Assembly: GCF_900312975.1 (NCBI RefSeq)
Contig: NZ_LT990039.1
Location: 682,001 to 746,000, forward strand
DNA from: Massilistercora timonensis
GTDB lineage: Bacteria; Bacillota; Clostridia; Lachnospirales; Lachnospiraceae
Length of the DNA stretch: 64,000 nucleotides
Direction: 5' to 3'
The notes beneath the pieces were generated by a model. The model saw only the letters and a program-made list of their open reading frames with translations, made no database searches and was not told the origin of the DNA. The position numbers were made by a program, and so were the translations under genes. Below, in pieces: positions 53,372 to 62,412 of this stretch; position 1 is the first letter of the stretch, and each line of letters starts with the position of its first letter.

Positions 53372-54126
53372 AAACTCTCGCCCTCCTTGCATGAGTAGTC
53401 TGGTATGCCCTTTTTCGGGGCTTTCTTGGCTGCGTCCTCCTGCGCCCATTTGTAGATTGTGGCGGCATGGCTGCGGTATCGCTTGCCGCTGGACGCGATA
53501 TGGCAGGATAGCCGGTCAATGTAGTAGTTCCATTTGTCGGGCAGGTCTGCTTTCAGCCCGTCCAGTTCTGATTGCGAAAGAAAGACATTTCCATACCGGC
53601 CATAGGCGACGCGGGCGGGTTGTCCCGTATCTGACTCTCGCTCTCTCTCTTTTTCTATCTCTATCTCTTTCTCTATCTCTATCTCTGGTGGACAAATGTC
53701 CGCTTGATATGGTGGACATTTGTCCACCCCGGCCTTTGGCAAGGCTTTCTGCTCCTGCAAAGCCAGCCTTGCCCGCCGTTTCCGCTCCCCCTCGGTAGAG
53801 GATTGGCCGATAAGCAGTTCAATGTTGCTCATATACAGCGCGCCGTTCTGTAACGGCTCCACAAGTCCCAGTTTCATAAAAATCTGCAAGGCTCGTTCTA
53901 CGGTGCCGACTTGCTGGCGGGTAATCGTTGCAATCATCTGCGCGGTGTAGGGGATATTTTCATCAAGCTGCAACTTCCCGCCGTTTTTCAGCGATTTCAG
54001 GTACAGTTTCAAGAGAATGTTGGAATAGAGGATACCGTCCTGCATACTTTCCAGCAGCACGATAGCGTCCTCGTCAAAGTAATTCTCTTTCAGCTTGAGG
54101 TAGTAGTATTTTCGGTTGTCTGACAT
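53368..54126 (-). CDS. RepA-like replisome organizer with a low-complexity linker
   Basis: The 252-residue protein has an N-terminal winged-helix replisome organizer domain (NRKYYYLKLKENYFDEDAIV, YTAQMIATITRQQVGTVERA). A low-complexity linker of EIE, KE and RE units (about residues 148-168) follows and is encoded by an AGATAG/AGAG microsatellite at 53637-53690. A C-terminal domain ends the protein. The ATG at 54126 has AAAGGAGG upstream. With the DnaC-like protein downstream it forms the element's replication pair. Confidence 0.8.
   Translation of the reverse strand: MSDNRKYYYLKLKENYFDEDAIVLLESMQDGILYSNILLKLYLKSLKNGGKLQLDENIPYTAQMIATITRQQVGTVERALQIFMKLGLVEPLQNGALYMSNIELLIGQSSTEGERKRRARLALQEQKALPKAGVDKCPPYQADICPPEIEIEKEIEIEKERERESDTGQPARVAYGRYGNVFLSQSELDGLKADLPDKWNYYIDRLSCHIASSGKRYRSHAATIYKWAQEDAAKKAPKKGIPDYSCKEGESL
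53637..53690. repeat. GATA/GAGA-type microsatellite inside repA
   Basis: On the plus strand this is a run of CTCT and CTAT units; on the coding strand it gives alternating Glu-Ile and Glu-Arg/Lys codons. It is not a multiple-copy array of identical units, but slippage here would change the linker length or frame. Confidence 0.6.
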
Positions 54127-54238
54127 GGTTCCTCCTTTGGGTGGATTTGGGGCGTTTGTACGCATTTAGAACGCCGTTTCCGGGGGAAAAGGATAAATGT
54201 ATCGCATACCCTTTGACACCCACGAAAAAAGCCTTGAT

Positions 54239-54625
54239 TTATGCGGGTTTGAAAGGCTCTAAAGCGTGACATTTATGCCTTTGTTTCCGCTTTCGCTCGG
54301 TGGCTTTGATTTTCTTCATGCGTCCGGCGCAGTCGGGGCAGTATTTTCCCCGGTTGGATTTGGGGACAAAGGCCGCCCCGCAGACGGCGCAGCATTTCCG
54401 GCTCCCCCGGTACAAAAGGGCTGCGGCCAGCTCCCCGTCAAGAGGCAGGACAGCCACACGGAACCAGCGGCACATGAGGGAAAGGGAAATGCTCTGGACG
54501 CACACGCAAGGCTCCCCGTCGTCTAACAGCAGGCAGTTCCCCCCGTCGTAGTTACAGCACTCATGCACCAGCCGCCGCGCCCGCCGGTGCTGGCGGTAGT
54601 CCATGCGGGGCAGGTTATCGCTCAT
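54239..54625 (-). CDS. Cysteine-rich small protein of the mobilization region
   Basis: The 128-residue protein has several Cys pairs (HECCNYDGGNC, CVCVQ, CCAVCGAAF, CPDCAG) and a basic tail KATERKRKQRHKC. This resembles cysteine-rich 'VLP-domain' proteins next to mobilizable-element relaxases. The ATG at 54625 has AAAGGAG upstream and overlaps the relaxase stop by 11 nt, so translation is coupled to it. Function unknown; zinc binding is likely. Confidence 0.65.
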   Translation of the reverse strand: MSDNLPRMDYRQHRRARRLVHECCNYDGGNCLLLDDGEPCVCVQSISLSLMCRWFRVAVLPLDGELAAALLYRGSRKCCAVCGAAFVPKSNRGKYCPDCAGRMKKIKATERKRKQRHKCHALEPFKPA

Positions 54626-56231
54626 GGCTCTGCTCCTTTCTGCGGTGGGGTTCCTCCCGGCGCAAAATCTGGTCGATGTTCCGCTTGACCGTCTGCAACT
54701 CCTTGAACCGCTGTTTCTGTTCGTGGTAGGTGTTATACAAGCCGTCTTTCTCGGAGATAAGCTGCTCGATCTCGGCCTGCAACGCTTTCCGGGCGGGCAG
54801 CTTGGTAATGCCATGCGCCTTGAAATACCGGGCGGCGGCTTCGGCTATAATAAAATCGCTCTCATTTGCCTGCCGGTAGGCGGTGCGGGCTTTCTCGGAT
54901 TTCTGCGCCCGCAGCCCCTCGCGGGTGGGCTTGGTCTTAGCGTAGGCAAGTACCTGTTGCTGCAACTCCTTTTTCCCTTGTAGCTTGGTTTCCAGCGTTT
55001 TCAGCTTGCCGCTGGTCTGGCGCATTTCCTGATAGGCGGTATCAACGGCGGCTTCTAACTGCTCCGGGGAAGTGAAGCCGTATTCCTGATACACATTCAG
55101 CGTCGCGGCCATCTGTTTAAGGTTGTGCATGGTCGCCCAACGCTCATAGCCCCGGCCTTTGCCCTCGGCTTTCTTCTGCTCAATGTCCACAAGCCGCTGC
55201 ACATTCGGAGCGGTTTGAGGGGCTTTTGTGGGCTGTATGCCGGTTTTCCCATGCCGCTGGTATTCGGGTATGGCTGCGGCCTTTTCTGCGGCTCTGGCGG
55301 CGTTCTGCTCCAAAACGGCAAGGACAGCGGCGCGGTCAAAATCGTCGCCCAGCTTGCGGGCGGTAATGGGCTTTGTCCTGTCCGGCGTGAGGTAACTAAG
55401 CCGCCCCCGGCTCTCCTTGACGGCCACGCCCTCCCGCAGCAGCAGAGAGGAAAACTCGTCAAAGCTGGCGGCGGTGGCAAGGGCTTTCCGTATGGTCTGC
55501 CGCAGCTTCTCCTTGTTCGTTTCAAACTTGGTCTGCCGGGGCGTGATACCGCCTGCAATCATGGGGGCGTTCTGCTTGTCCAGCGCGGCCTGTCCCTTTT
55601 TCTGCGCCCAATACTCCCGGTCTGTGACGCGGTTCTTGCTGCCGTTCAAGAGGTCGATTTGGTAAAGCCCCTCCCGGTGGCACATCTCCATGACTTCGGA
55701 CTTGAAGTAGCGCAAGGCTGCGTCAGTACAGCGGTGCTTGCACCCGGCTTTCGTGTCGGCTGGCCTGTCCATGTAGGGCAGGAACGGCACTTCCTCAATC
55801 CGCAGGCTGTTAATGACGATATGCACATGAATGTTGCCGCTGTGGTTATGCCCGTCCGGGTGGGTGCATACAAGGGCTTGGTGGCCGGGGAAATGCTCGG
55901 CGCAAAACTTCTCGCCCAATTCCTGCGCCCGGTCTACGGTCAAGCCGTTGTCCGGGCCGTCCCGTGGGTCAAAGCTGATGATATAGTGGTGGCTTTTCAC
56001 ATCTTCCCGCCGCTGGTTCTTCCCATAGCGGAGATTTGCCCGCATACACGCAACGGCAAAATCCTCGCCGCCGCAGTTCAGCGTGGACAGCCGGTAGTCC
56101 TCGCGGGGGATAAGCCTGCCGGTTTCATCAAGGACGGGCTTCATGGTAAACTCGTCATGCTCAAAAAGCAGGTATTGTTCGGCGGCTCCGTAGTCGGCAT
56201 TTTTAGAGTTGATATGCTTGAGTGTTGCCAA
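54615..56231 (-). CDS. Relaxase of the nested mobilizable element (MobA-like)
   Basis: The protein of about 538 residues begins MATLKHINSKNADYGAAEQY, with the metal motif GNIHVHIVINSL near residue 125, after a KSHHYIISFDP strand. The C-terminal half is a long coiled coil (KLKTLETKLQGKKELQQQ). The start is taken as TTG at 56231 with AGGTGA a few nt upstream; a GTG at 56240 overlaps that site. It overlaps MobC, encoded just upstream. It differs from both other relaxases in the window. Confidence 0.83.
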   Translation of the reverse strand: MATLKHINSKNADYGAAEQYLLFEHDEFTMKPVLDETGRLIPREDYRLSTLNCGGEDFAVACMRANLRYGKNQRREDVKSHHYIISFDPRDGPDNGLTVDRAQELGEKFCAEHFPGHQALVCTHPDGHNHSGNIHVHIVINSLRIEEVPFLPYMDRPADTKAGCKHRCTDAALRYFKSEVMEMCHREGLYQIDLLNGSKNRVTDREYWAQKKGQAALDKQNAPMIAGGITPRQTKFETNKEKLRQTIRKALATAASFDEFSSLLLREGVAVKESRGRLSYLTPDRTKPITARKLGDDFDRAAVLAVLEQNAARAAEKAAAIPEYQRHGKTGIQPTKAPQTAPNVQRLVDIEQKKAEGKGRGYERWATMHNLKQMAATLNVYQEYGFTSPEQLEAAVDTAYQEMRQTSGKLKTLETKLQGKKELQQQVLAYAKTKPTREGLRAQKSEKARTAYRQANESDFIIAEAAARYFKAHGITKLPARKALQAEIEQLISEKDGLYNTYHEQKQRFKELQTVKRNIDQILRREEPHRRKEQSHER

Positions 56232-56601
56232 CCGCGTCACCTACTTTCTTGAGGACTTCATACTTGAGGGCGGCAAGGTCGGCTATGGCGGCGCGTATCT
56301 CGCCGGACAGCGCGTTGTAGGGTGCGCCGTACTCGTTCAGATACCGGGCAATCTGATTGAGGTTGCCGCCGATCCTGCCATACTCGGCGGCCAGCTTCCC
56401 GACAGCGGAGAGCAGTTCGTCATTGACCGCCGACACATGGATAACGGGGCGTATGGTGGTGCGCCGTATCGCCTGCCGGAGAAATTCTGACTGGCTGATA
56501 CCATAGGGCGCAAGCCGCGCTGTGAAATCGGCGTATTCATCTTCGGACAGCCGGGTTTTCACAACGCGGCTGCGGTGGGGTGTGTTGTATTTCTTTCGCA
56601 T
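56203..56601 (-). CDS. mobC: MobC-like relaxosome protein of the nested element
   Basis: The 132-residue ribbon-helix-helix protein (RVVKTRLSEDEYADFTARLA, SQSEFLRQAIRRTTIRP) has the conserved GGNLNQIARYLNE segment of MobC proteins. The ATG at 56601 has AAAGGAGG upstream. The non-coding DNA to its right probably includes oriT. Confidence 0.82.
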   Translation of the reverse strand: MRKKYNTPHRSRVVKTRLSEDEYADFTARLAPYGISQSEFLRQAIRRTTIRPVIHVSAVNDELLSAVGKLAAEYGRIGGNLNQIARYLNEYGAPYNALSGEIRAAIADLAALKYEVLKKVGDAVGNTQAYQL

Positions 56602-57157
56602 GGTCGTGACCTCCTTTCTTGCCGCATGAGCGCGGCGGGGATAAGCGGCGCAAGCCGCAAAGCAGGGTTTGGGGAAGGCACTCCCCAACAAGTTTCCCGC
56701 GAGGGGCAAAACCGCAGAATTGCGGATTTTGGCACCGTGGTAGAAACTTGCTCTTAGTAAGCCGCAGACTGCCCCTGTCCGGGCTTTTCCGTACATAGAG
56801 CGAACGGGGCGGGGCTTTCAGCCCGCTGTGCGCGGTCTTTTTTTTCTTTCGCCAAAGATACATTCAAAAGGCCGCCAGCTACCCGCTGTCCGGGGATTTT
56901 TCAAATTTTCTTTTGCCTTAGTAATCCGGGAAACAGGATTTTGGCAACCTACGGGGCAGAGAATTTTTCCTTTCACTCCCTACAACACTGCGTTTTGAAA
57001 TTTGCCAAACGGAGCAGGCAGCTTTTTCTGGCTTCACCTACCTACTACGGGTGACTTTGCGATTTTGCCAAATGGACAACAAAAAAAGCAGCAAATCTTT
57101 TTCAGACTTACTGCTTTCACTGGCCGCTGGTGGGCGGCTGGTATTCAGTTTTGGGGC
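56602..57157. other. Non-coding region with oriT-like inverted repeat
   Basis: The 556-bp region upstream of MobC has no convincing gene. It includes ACCGCA-GAAT-TGCGG (56711-56725) embedded in AAAACCGCA/TGCGGATTTT-like flanks, near GGCACCGTGGTAGAAACTTG. Small palindromes beside a MobC gene are typical of oriT. GC-rich left part and AT-rich right part suggest several regulatory segments. Confidence 0.45.
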
Positions 57158-57355
57158 TTATCGGTCAAAGCGAAACTTGAATAGTGCGGAGATTAGCTGC
57201 TGCTTCACATATTCCTCAACCTCGGCGTTAACCTGACCGTGTACTTTGGAAAAGTAGCGGATATATCCGGCATAGTGGGAAAGGACGGTGTCGATTGCGT
57301 CCGGGTCGCCCTCATGGGCTTTGACGATTGTTTCATAGGGGAGAAGTTTACTCAT
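57158..57355 (-). CDS. Small helix-turn-helix protein (Tn916 Orf-like)
   Basis: The 65-residue protein (KLLPYETIVKAHEGDPDAID, YFSKVHGQVNAEVEEYV) is a small HTH-type regulator of the kind following sigma-like genes in Tn916 and Clostridiales conjugative elements. The ATG at 57355 has GGAGGG upstream and overlaps the sigma-like gene by 8 nt. It likely works with that gene to control transfer. Confidence 0.7.
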   Translation of the reverse strand: MSKLLPYETIVKAHEGDPDAIDTVLSHYAGYIRYFSKVHGQVNAEVEEYVKQQLISALFKFRFDR

Positions 57356-57770
57356 GGTCTTTTCCCTCCATGAGCCGCCGTAGCCGCTGCAAGGCAAGCT
57401 GGATATGCCGCCCCGCTGTGCTGCGTGTCCGGCCAATATGTACGCCGATCACTCGCTGCGGCTGGCGCAGGAAATAGTAACGGAAAATCTCTTCCTGTGT
57501 CTGCTCCGGCAAGAGGGCAAGGGCGGCGGCAAGTTCCGCATGGTACAGAACGGCGGTCTGGCCGCAGGCGGTAAAAAGATATTCTTCAAGCTGCTCCGGT
57601 TCGGCAAGCTGGACAAACTTCTCATTCATCAGATAGTCAAGAGAAACTTCCCGTTCCCACCTCCGGCGCAGCTTTAAGATTATATCTATGGCTGCGTGAC
57701 GAATGACAATCTTGCAAAAGGCATTGAATGTGTACTGGATATGCACTTTGTAGGCTTCATCTTCGGTCAT
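57348..57770 (-). CDS. Sigma-70-like regulator of the nested element
   Basis: The 140-residue protein has a region 2-like N-terminal helix (VHIQYTFNAFCKIVIRHAAI) and a C-terminal region 4-like HTH (LPEQTQEEIFRYYFLRQPQR, VIGVHIGRTRSTAGRHI). The ATG at 57770 has GAGGGGG upstream. A frameshifted, truncated paralogue lies at 58838-59217; comparing the two shows a one-base loss in that copy. Confidence 0.75.
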   Translation of the reverse strand: MTEDEAYKVHIQYTFNAFCKIVIRHAAIDIILKLRRRWEREVSLDYLMNEKFVQLAEPEQLEEYLFTACGQTAVLYHAELAAALALLPEQTQEEIFRYYFLRQPQRVIGVHIGRTRSTAGRHIQLALQRLRRLMEGKDHE

Positions 57771-57801
57771 GGAAATTCCCCCTCTCTGAATAATAGTGCG
57801 G

Positions 57802-57950
57802 GGCGGCAGCACTCCTTGCTGTCGCCCCTTGATTGCCTATCTGCAAAGGCGGGCGGGGCTGTCAACGGCGGCGCATATGCGCCGTTCATCTTGACTGTTG
57901 ACTGGCTCGGCTGGCTTTGCCATTTGAGTGTAATTGCTTATTCTTTTTTT
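57802..57950. repeat. 149-bp direct repeat, left copy
   Basis: It matches 59285-59433 at about 90-95% by eye. Both copies lie directly upstream of a sigma-like gene's start, contain GGCGCATATGCGCC, and end in TTATTCTTTTTTT. Together they bracket the TrmH gene and the broken sigma paralogue. Confidence 0.85.
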
Positions 57951-58022
57951 ATTTGCAGACTTTTGAGGTAGAACGCCTGCTCCTCCCTTTTCTCTGGCTC
58001 ACTCTCAAAAGGGTTATGCTGT
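57938..58022 (-). pseudogene. Possible C-terminal gene remnant before the TrmH gene
   Basis: On the minus strand a frame reads RQHNPFESEPEKREEQAF then YLKSLQIKKE before TAA, with no start of its own. It runs past the TrmH stop codon in another frame. It could be the truncated tail of the gene formerly upstream of the sigma-like gene. It is short and may be chance. Confidence 0.25.
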
Positions 58023-58841
58023 CTAATTCATTCGTTGTCTTACTATTTCATACATCATTATAGATGCAGCACAACTGACATTGAAAGAACTGGCATAGGA
58101 ATCTTCAGCCATAGGAATCGTACATAAAACATCACAATATTCCTTAAATGCCTTATTTAATCCCATGGTTTCATTTCCCATCATTAACATAACCGGGGTT
58201 TTCAAGTCCTCATGATAGATAGGCTTTTCGTGGTGGGCTGTTGTGCCTATGATCTTAAAGCCAGGGTATTTTATTCTAAGGCTTTCAACGAATTTATATA
58301 AATCCTCATTGTGAATGATTCGAATCACCGGAAGATTGAAAAAAGAACCCATCGCCGAAACAATTACATCAGGCTCATACAAATCAACCGCATGTCCAGT
58401 AATTATCAACATATCTACTCCCAACGCATCACATGAACGTATCATCGTACCTAAATTTCCTTTATTAGAGGGCCTGTCAAATAACACAATAAATGGATTG
58501 GAAGATAACGCAACATTTTCTAACCTGTCTTCCCTCATTTCAATAATAGCCAATAATTCAGAAGTTTCTTCTTTTCCACTTAATTCCTTTAGCAACTGTG
58601 CCGTAAGAGTATAATTGACTTCTGTTTTTACTGTTTCTATCATATGTTTTGCCCAGCCTGACAGATTATTCTTGTCATAAATAAAAGAAATAATCTTCCA
58701 GTTATTTTTAACCGCTTCATTTAAACTTCTTACGCCTTCAACAATAAATTGATTATATTTATATCTTTTATTTCGATTATGCTTCAATACTTCAAATCTC
58801 TGGTAATCATTATTTTTATTTAATATAGAAACAACTTTCAT
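58023..58841 (-). CDS. TrmH/SpoU-family RNA 2'-O-methyltransferase
   Basis: The 272-residue SPOUT-fold methylase has an N-terminal substrate-binding domain (FIVEGVRSLNEAVKNNWK) and the three SpoU motifs: FDRPSNKGNLGTMIRS, MLMMGNETMGL and IPMAEDSYASSFNVSCA. Relatives such as TsnR and AviRb protect 23S rRNA against ribosome-targeting antibiotics, while others are housekeeping tRNA/rRNA enzymes. Its AT-rich composition and position as cargo next to a tet gene favour a resistance role, but the target is unknown. It overlaps the broken sigma-like gene by 4 nt. Confidence 0.8.
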   Translation of the reverse strand: MKVVSILNKNNDYQRFEVLKHNRNKRYKYNQFIVEGVRSLNEAVKNNWKIISFIYDKNNLSGWAKHMIETVKTEVNYTLTAQLLKELSGKEETSELLAIIEMREDRLENVALSSNPFIVLFDRPSNKGNLGTMIRSCDALGVDMLIITGHAVDLYEPDVIVSAMGSFFNLPVIRIIHNEDLYKFVESLRIKYPGFKIIGTTAHHEKPIYHEDLKTPVMLMMGNETMGLNKAFKEYCDVLCTIPMAEDSYASSFNVSCAASIMMYEIVRQRMN

Positions 58842-59217
58842 TTCAATACCTGCCTCATCATACTTTGGTTTTCGAATTTTTCACCCATTGTAAGCCCATT
58901 TTTGAAAAAATAAGGGAAAATGATTTCCCGGTTTTTCTGTGGCAGGGATAACAGGACGGCGGCAAGTTTTCCATTGGTGAGGATAACTGCCTGACCGCAT
59001 ATCGTTATAGGGTGTTCTTCATGGGGTGCTTCAAAATATTCGTCTGTTGTGCCTAAAGGGTAAAACTTTTCTTCTGTGAGGTATTCAAGGGATATTTCTT
59101 TTTGCCGCCGTCTGCTCCTGTCACGCCATGCGTTGATAGCCGCATAGTGTATGACGGTCTTGCAAAGCCATTGAACGTGTACATGATGTGTTCTTTGTAT
59201 GCTTCTGTGCAAGGCAT
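58838..59217 (-). pseudogene. Frameshifted, truncated sigma-70-like regulator
   Basis: The start MPCTEAYKEHIMYTFNGF (ATG 59217, GGGGG upstream) matches the paralogue at 57348 (VHIQYTFNAF). After TTT one base is missing relative to the paralogue (TTTGCAAG versus TTTTGCAAA), shifting to the frame KTVIHYAAINAWRD. The 3' end reads PQKNREIIFPYFFKNGLTMG and then diverges where the TrmH gene begins, so region 4 is lost. It is probably non-functional but kept as a leader for TrmH. Confidence 0.75.
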
Positions 59218-59284
59218 AGATGATTCCCCCTTTCTCCCACATAGGGCGTTGTATGGTTGACGGGTTTCATTTATAATATCAGAG

Positions 59285-59433
59285 GGCGGCAGCACCCCTT
59301 GCTGTCGCCCCTTGATTGCCTACCAGCAAAGGCGGGCGGGGCTGTCAACAGCGGCGCATATGCGCCGTTTATCTTGACTGCCCGCTGGCTCGGCTGGCTT
59401 TCCTATTTGAGTGTAATTGCTTATTCTTTTTTT
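59285..59433. repeat. 149-bp direct repeat, right copy
   Basis: It is the second copy of 57802-57950. Its right end includes the last codons and stop of the AraC-type gene (stop at 59421). Duplicated leaders upstream of sigma-like genes point to recombination-mediated cargo capture. Confidence 0.85.
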
Positions 59434-60287
59434 GTTACTGGAATCCAAATTTCACTGTATGCGTAGTTGGGCTTTTTGTCGTCCATTTTTGTAAAAGAGA
59501 AAGAAAACGGCTCTGCCAGTTCATAATCTGCCGTCATAAACCATTCGGAGTAGATTCTTGCCATTGTATCCTGCAAAGTAAACGGGAAGATTCCTTCATT
59601 TGGAAAAACTGCCCACGTATGAGCTTTAACAGGAAATGTGTCCAGATTACTGCTAATGTCATTTTTAGTTGTTAAAACTCCAATTAAATGCGTTAATTCA
59701 CCAGCTTCTTCAAGAAAGTTCGTATCTGATTCATAGGAAACATTTACAGTTTCATATGGCTCAATGTTTTGCAACCGGTGCATTTCTTCTTTCTGTTCCT
59801 GTGTTATGCTTTGTGCCAGTTCCAAAATAGCGTTGTTTACTCCCTCATATTGTAACGGCACTCGTTTACTTACACCTGCAAACGTAAAAGCAGGTTTTTC
59901 AACAATTTTATATTCCATTAAAGTTCCTCCCTTCATAGTTACAACAAATTGTAACTTTTGGCATGATTTACATTGTTTCAACTTTGCGACTTGTGACGGT
60001 AAGATACCGCTCCATTTTTTAAAGGCACGTGTAAATCCGTCTACGGATTGATACCCATATTGATAAGCGACATCTGTTACCTGCGCCCCCTGCAACAATT
60101 CTTTGTTAGCTTCTGAAAGTCGTCTGTTTTTTACATACTCATTCAGCGTCATATTGGTAAGCGCAAAAAATATTTTTCTAAAATGATAATCTGAAACATT
60201 TATATGCTCAGAAATCTTCTCAAGTAAAAACTCGTCCTCCAGGTGCGCTTCAATATAGTCCATCGCGTCATTCAATTTCTTTAACAC
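59421..60287 (-). CDS. AraC-family regulator with GyrI-like effector domain
   Basis: The 288-residue protein has an N-terminal AraC DNA-binding domain (LLEKISEHINVSDYHFRKIF; VTDVAYQYGYQSVDGFTRAF) and a C-terminal GyrI-like small-molecule-binding domain (MEYKIVEKPAFTFAGVSKRV ... YSEIWIPV). The start is GTG at 60287 with AGGAGG 7 nt upstream. Such two-domain proteins often sense drugs. It lies directly downstream of the tet gene on the same strand; a link to tetracycline response is not shown. Confidence 0.83.
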   Translation of the reverse strand: MLKKLNDAMDYIEAHLEDEFLLEKISEHINVSDYHFRKIFFALTNMTLNEYVKNRRLSEANKELLQGAQVTDVAYQYGYQSVDGFTRAFKKWSGILPSQVAKLKQCKSCQKLQFVVTMKGGTLMEYKIVEKPAFTFAGVSKRVPLQYEGVNNAILELAQSITQEQKEEMHRLQNIEPYETVNVSYESDTNFLEEAGELTHLIGVLTTKNDISSNLDTFPVKAHTWAVFPNEGIFPFTLQDTMARIYSEWFMTADYELAEPFSFSFTKMDDKKPNYAYSEIWIPVTKKE

Positions 60288-60477
60288 ATTGCCCCTCCTT
60301 CCGAATACGAATATCACAATTTAGAAAGATATGCTCGACATTAGCATACAAAATTAGTCGGGTTATAAATAAAGGCCGTTTGCTCAATATAAGTTTACAC
60401 AAAACCGACTTGAAAACAAAACTAACATAGACTCTCCTTATATTCAAAGATTTTTATCCGTGATAACGCACAAAATA

Positions 60478-62397
60478 TTACGTTATTTTCTGAAACATAT
60501 GCCGAACCTTATCTAAACGGCTGTTAGGACGGCGTGGCTGCAATACAGGCTCCCCGGAAATTTCTTGGTACCCTTTTAATTCGGTAAGGCAGACGCTTCT
60601 CCCATTTGTATAAAAATTTAAATCATTCCTATATTCGCCGATGCAGCGGGCGGGGATTTCTCCCGTAAAAATAACTTCATCATTTTTAAGCAAGGTTGAT
60701 TCAATCACTGCACAATACTTCGGTGCGTCATTATAAGCCCGTGAAATATATTCCTGCGGTGCAAAAAGGGTAAAGGAAAGGTATGGTTCCAATAATTGTG
60801 TTCCTGCTCTTTTCAATGCCTGTTCTAACACGATAGGAGCAAGGGAACGAAAATCTGCGGGGGTACTAACTGGACTGTAATAAACTCCATAGTCAAAACA
60901 AATTTCACAATCTGTCACTTCCCAACCGTATAAGCCTTGCTCCATTCCATAACGCACCCCTTCCATAACGGCATTTTGAAAACTTTGGTTTAAATAGCCG
61001 AGAGATACTTTGCTTTTAAACCGGGTTCCACTTCCGGCAGGAAGTGGCGTTACAGTTAAGCCAATGGATGCCCAAAACGGATTCGGCGGCACTTCAATAT
61101 GAATCGTGTAACTGGCTGTTTTTAATGGCCTTTCCAGATAAATGACCGTAGGTTCTTTCACATTTATGTTCACATGGTATCGCTCTACTAACAGAGAGCA
61201 TACAACCTCTAACTGGACTTTTCCTAAAAAAGAAATGATGATTTCATGCGTTATCGTATCCACATAGTAATGCAACAGCGGATCTGTATCTGCAATTTCC
61301 GTCAGGGCATTCAGCAGGAGGTCTCTTTGTTCCTGATTTTGCGGCTCCACCGTCGTCCGAAGCAAAGGAATCGGATTTTTTTCCCATGCCTTGCGCGGCA
61401 AAAGTTCTACATTTCCGAGAGTATCATTCAGCTTCAGAGTGTCATTGGTCAAAATAACAATTTCTCCGCAACAGGCTGTGTCCGCCGGTATAATCTCTCC
61501 GTTTGACGGAATCCTCATTTCTGTGATTTTTAGTTTTTGATTTTGGGGCAGGAGAATCGTATCCCGTAAATGAAGTGTCCCGCTGTATAACCGCAAATAA
61601 ACGAGCCGCTTTTTCTGGTCTGTGTACTCGATTTTAAAAACGCTTCCGCATAGCTCGGATTGATCGTTGTCCGCACCAGAAGTAAATGTTTCTGCAATCA
61701 CTTCAATCAGCTTTTCAGTTCCGATATTGTTCTTTGCACTCCCATGATAAATAGGAAACAGGGAACCGTTTTGCATTCTTCTGCATTTCTCCCTCTGTAA
61801 ATCTTGTATTTTCAAAGGTTCCCCCGCAATATATTTTTCCAAAAGTTCATCATTTCCAGCAATAATAGAATCCCATTTTTCTATATCCTCAATGTCTGTC
61901 AGAGACACTTCCGGAGTGAGCGAAACATCTTGCATAACCATGACATCATCAGAAAGTTTTTCTCTGATATTTTGATAAACGCTCTGTAAGTCAATGCCCT
62001 CCTGGTCTATCTTATTTACAAAAATAATCGTTGGGATTTTCATTTTCTGGAGCGCATGGAACAGTACCCGTGTTTGTGCCTGCACGCCGTCCTTTGCGGA
62101 AACTACTAAAATTGCTCCGTCAAGAACAGCAAGTGAGCGATATACTTCCGCCAAAAAGTCCATATGGCCGGGGGTATCGACAATATTGATCTTATAATTC
62201 TTCCAGCCGAAAGAAGTGACGGCCGTTTGAATGGTAATCCCACGCTGGCGTTCCAACAGCATGGTGTCTGTCCGCGTTGTTCCCTTATCTACACTCCCTA
62301 ATTCCGGAACGGCTCCGCTGGTATAGAGCAGGCTTTCTGTCAAAGTCGTTTTTCCTGCGTCTACATGAGCAAGAATGCCGATATTGATTATTTTCAT
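60478..62397 (-). CDS. tet: Ribosomal protection tetracycline resistance protein (tet(32)/tet(O)/tet(W) clade)
   Basis: The 639-residue translational GTPase related to EF-G begins [20 protein letters not shown], with the G motifs DTPGHMDF (about residue 74) and NKIDQ (about 128). The C-terminal part [14 protein letters not shown] matches the Tet(O)/Tet(W) group. It displaces tetracycline from the ribosome. The ATG at 62397 has GGAGG 8 nt upstream; an upstream in-frame ATG (62412) lies before that site. From memory it differs at many positions from both Tet(O) and Tet(W); tet(32) or a mosaic is most likely. Expression is controlled by the leader at 62413-62490. Confidence 0.9.
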   Translation of the reverse strand: MKIINIGILAHVDAGKTTLTESLLYTSGAVPELGSVDKGTTRTDTMLLERQRGITIQTAVTSFGWKNYKINIVDTPGHMDFLAEVYRSLAVLDGAILVVSAKDGVQAQTRVLFHALQKMKIPTIIFVNKIDQEGIDLQSVYQNIREKLSDDVMVMQDVSLTPEVSLTDIEDIEKWDSIIAGNDELLEKYIAGEPLKIQDLQREKCRRMQNGSLFPIYHGSAKNNIGTEKLIEVIAETFTSGADNDQSELCGSVFKIEYTDQKKRLVYLRLYSGTLHLRDTILLPQNQKLKITEMRIPSNGEIIPADTACCGEIVILTNDTLKLNDTLGNVELLPRKAWEKNPIPLLRTTVEPQNQEQRDLLLNALTEIADTDPLLHYYVDTITHEIIISFLGKVQLEVVCSLLVERYHVNINVKEPTVIYLERPLKTASYTIHIEVPPNPFWASIGLTVTPLPAGSGTRFKSKVSLGYLNQSFQNAVMEGVRYGMEQGLYGWEVTDCEICFDYGVYYSPVSTPADFRSLAPIVLEQALKRAGTQLLEPYLSFTLFAPQEYISRAYNDAPKYCAVIESTLLKNDEVIFTGEIPARCIGEYRNDLNFYTNGRSVCLTELKGYQEISGEPVLQPRRPNSRLDKVRHMFQKIT

Positions 62398-62412
62398 GTG
62401 TTTGTCCTCCAT

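Noticed and set aside
53637..53690. Microsatellite as a CRISPR or tandem promoter array
   Set aside because: It is in frame within RepA and encodes a Glu-rich linker.
62398..62412. Five-residue N-terminal extension of the Tet protein (MEDKH)
   Set aside because: The GGAGG site lies inside this extension, 8 nt before the MKIIN start used by all related Tet proteins.
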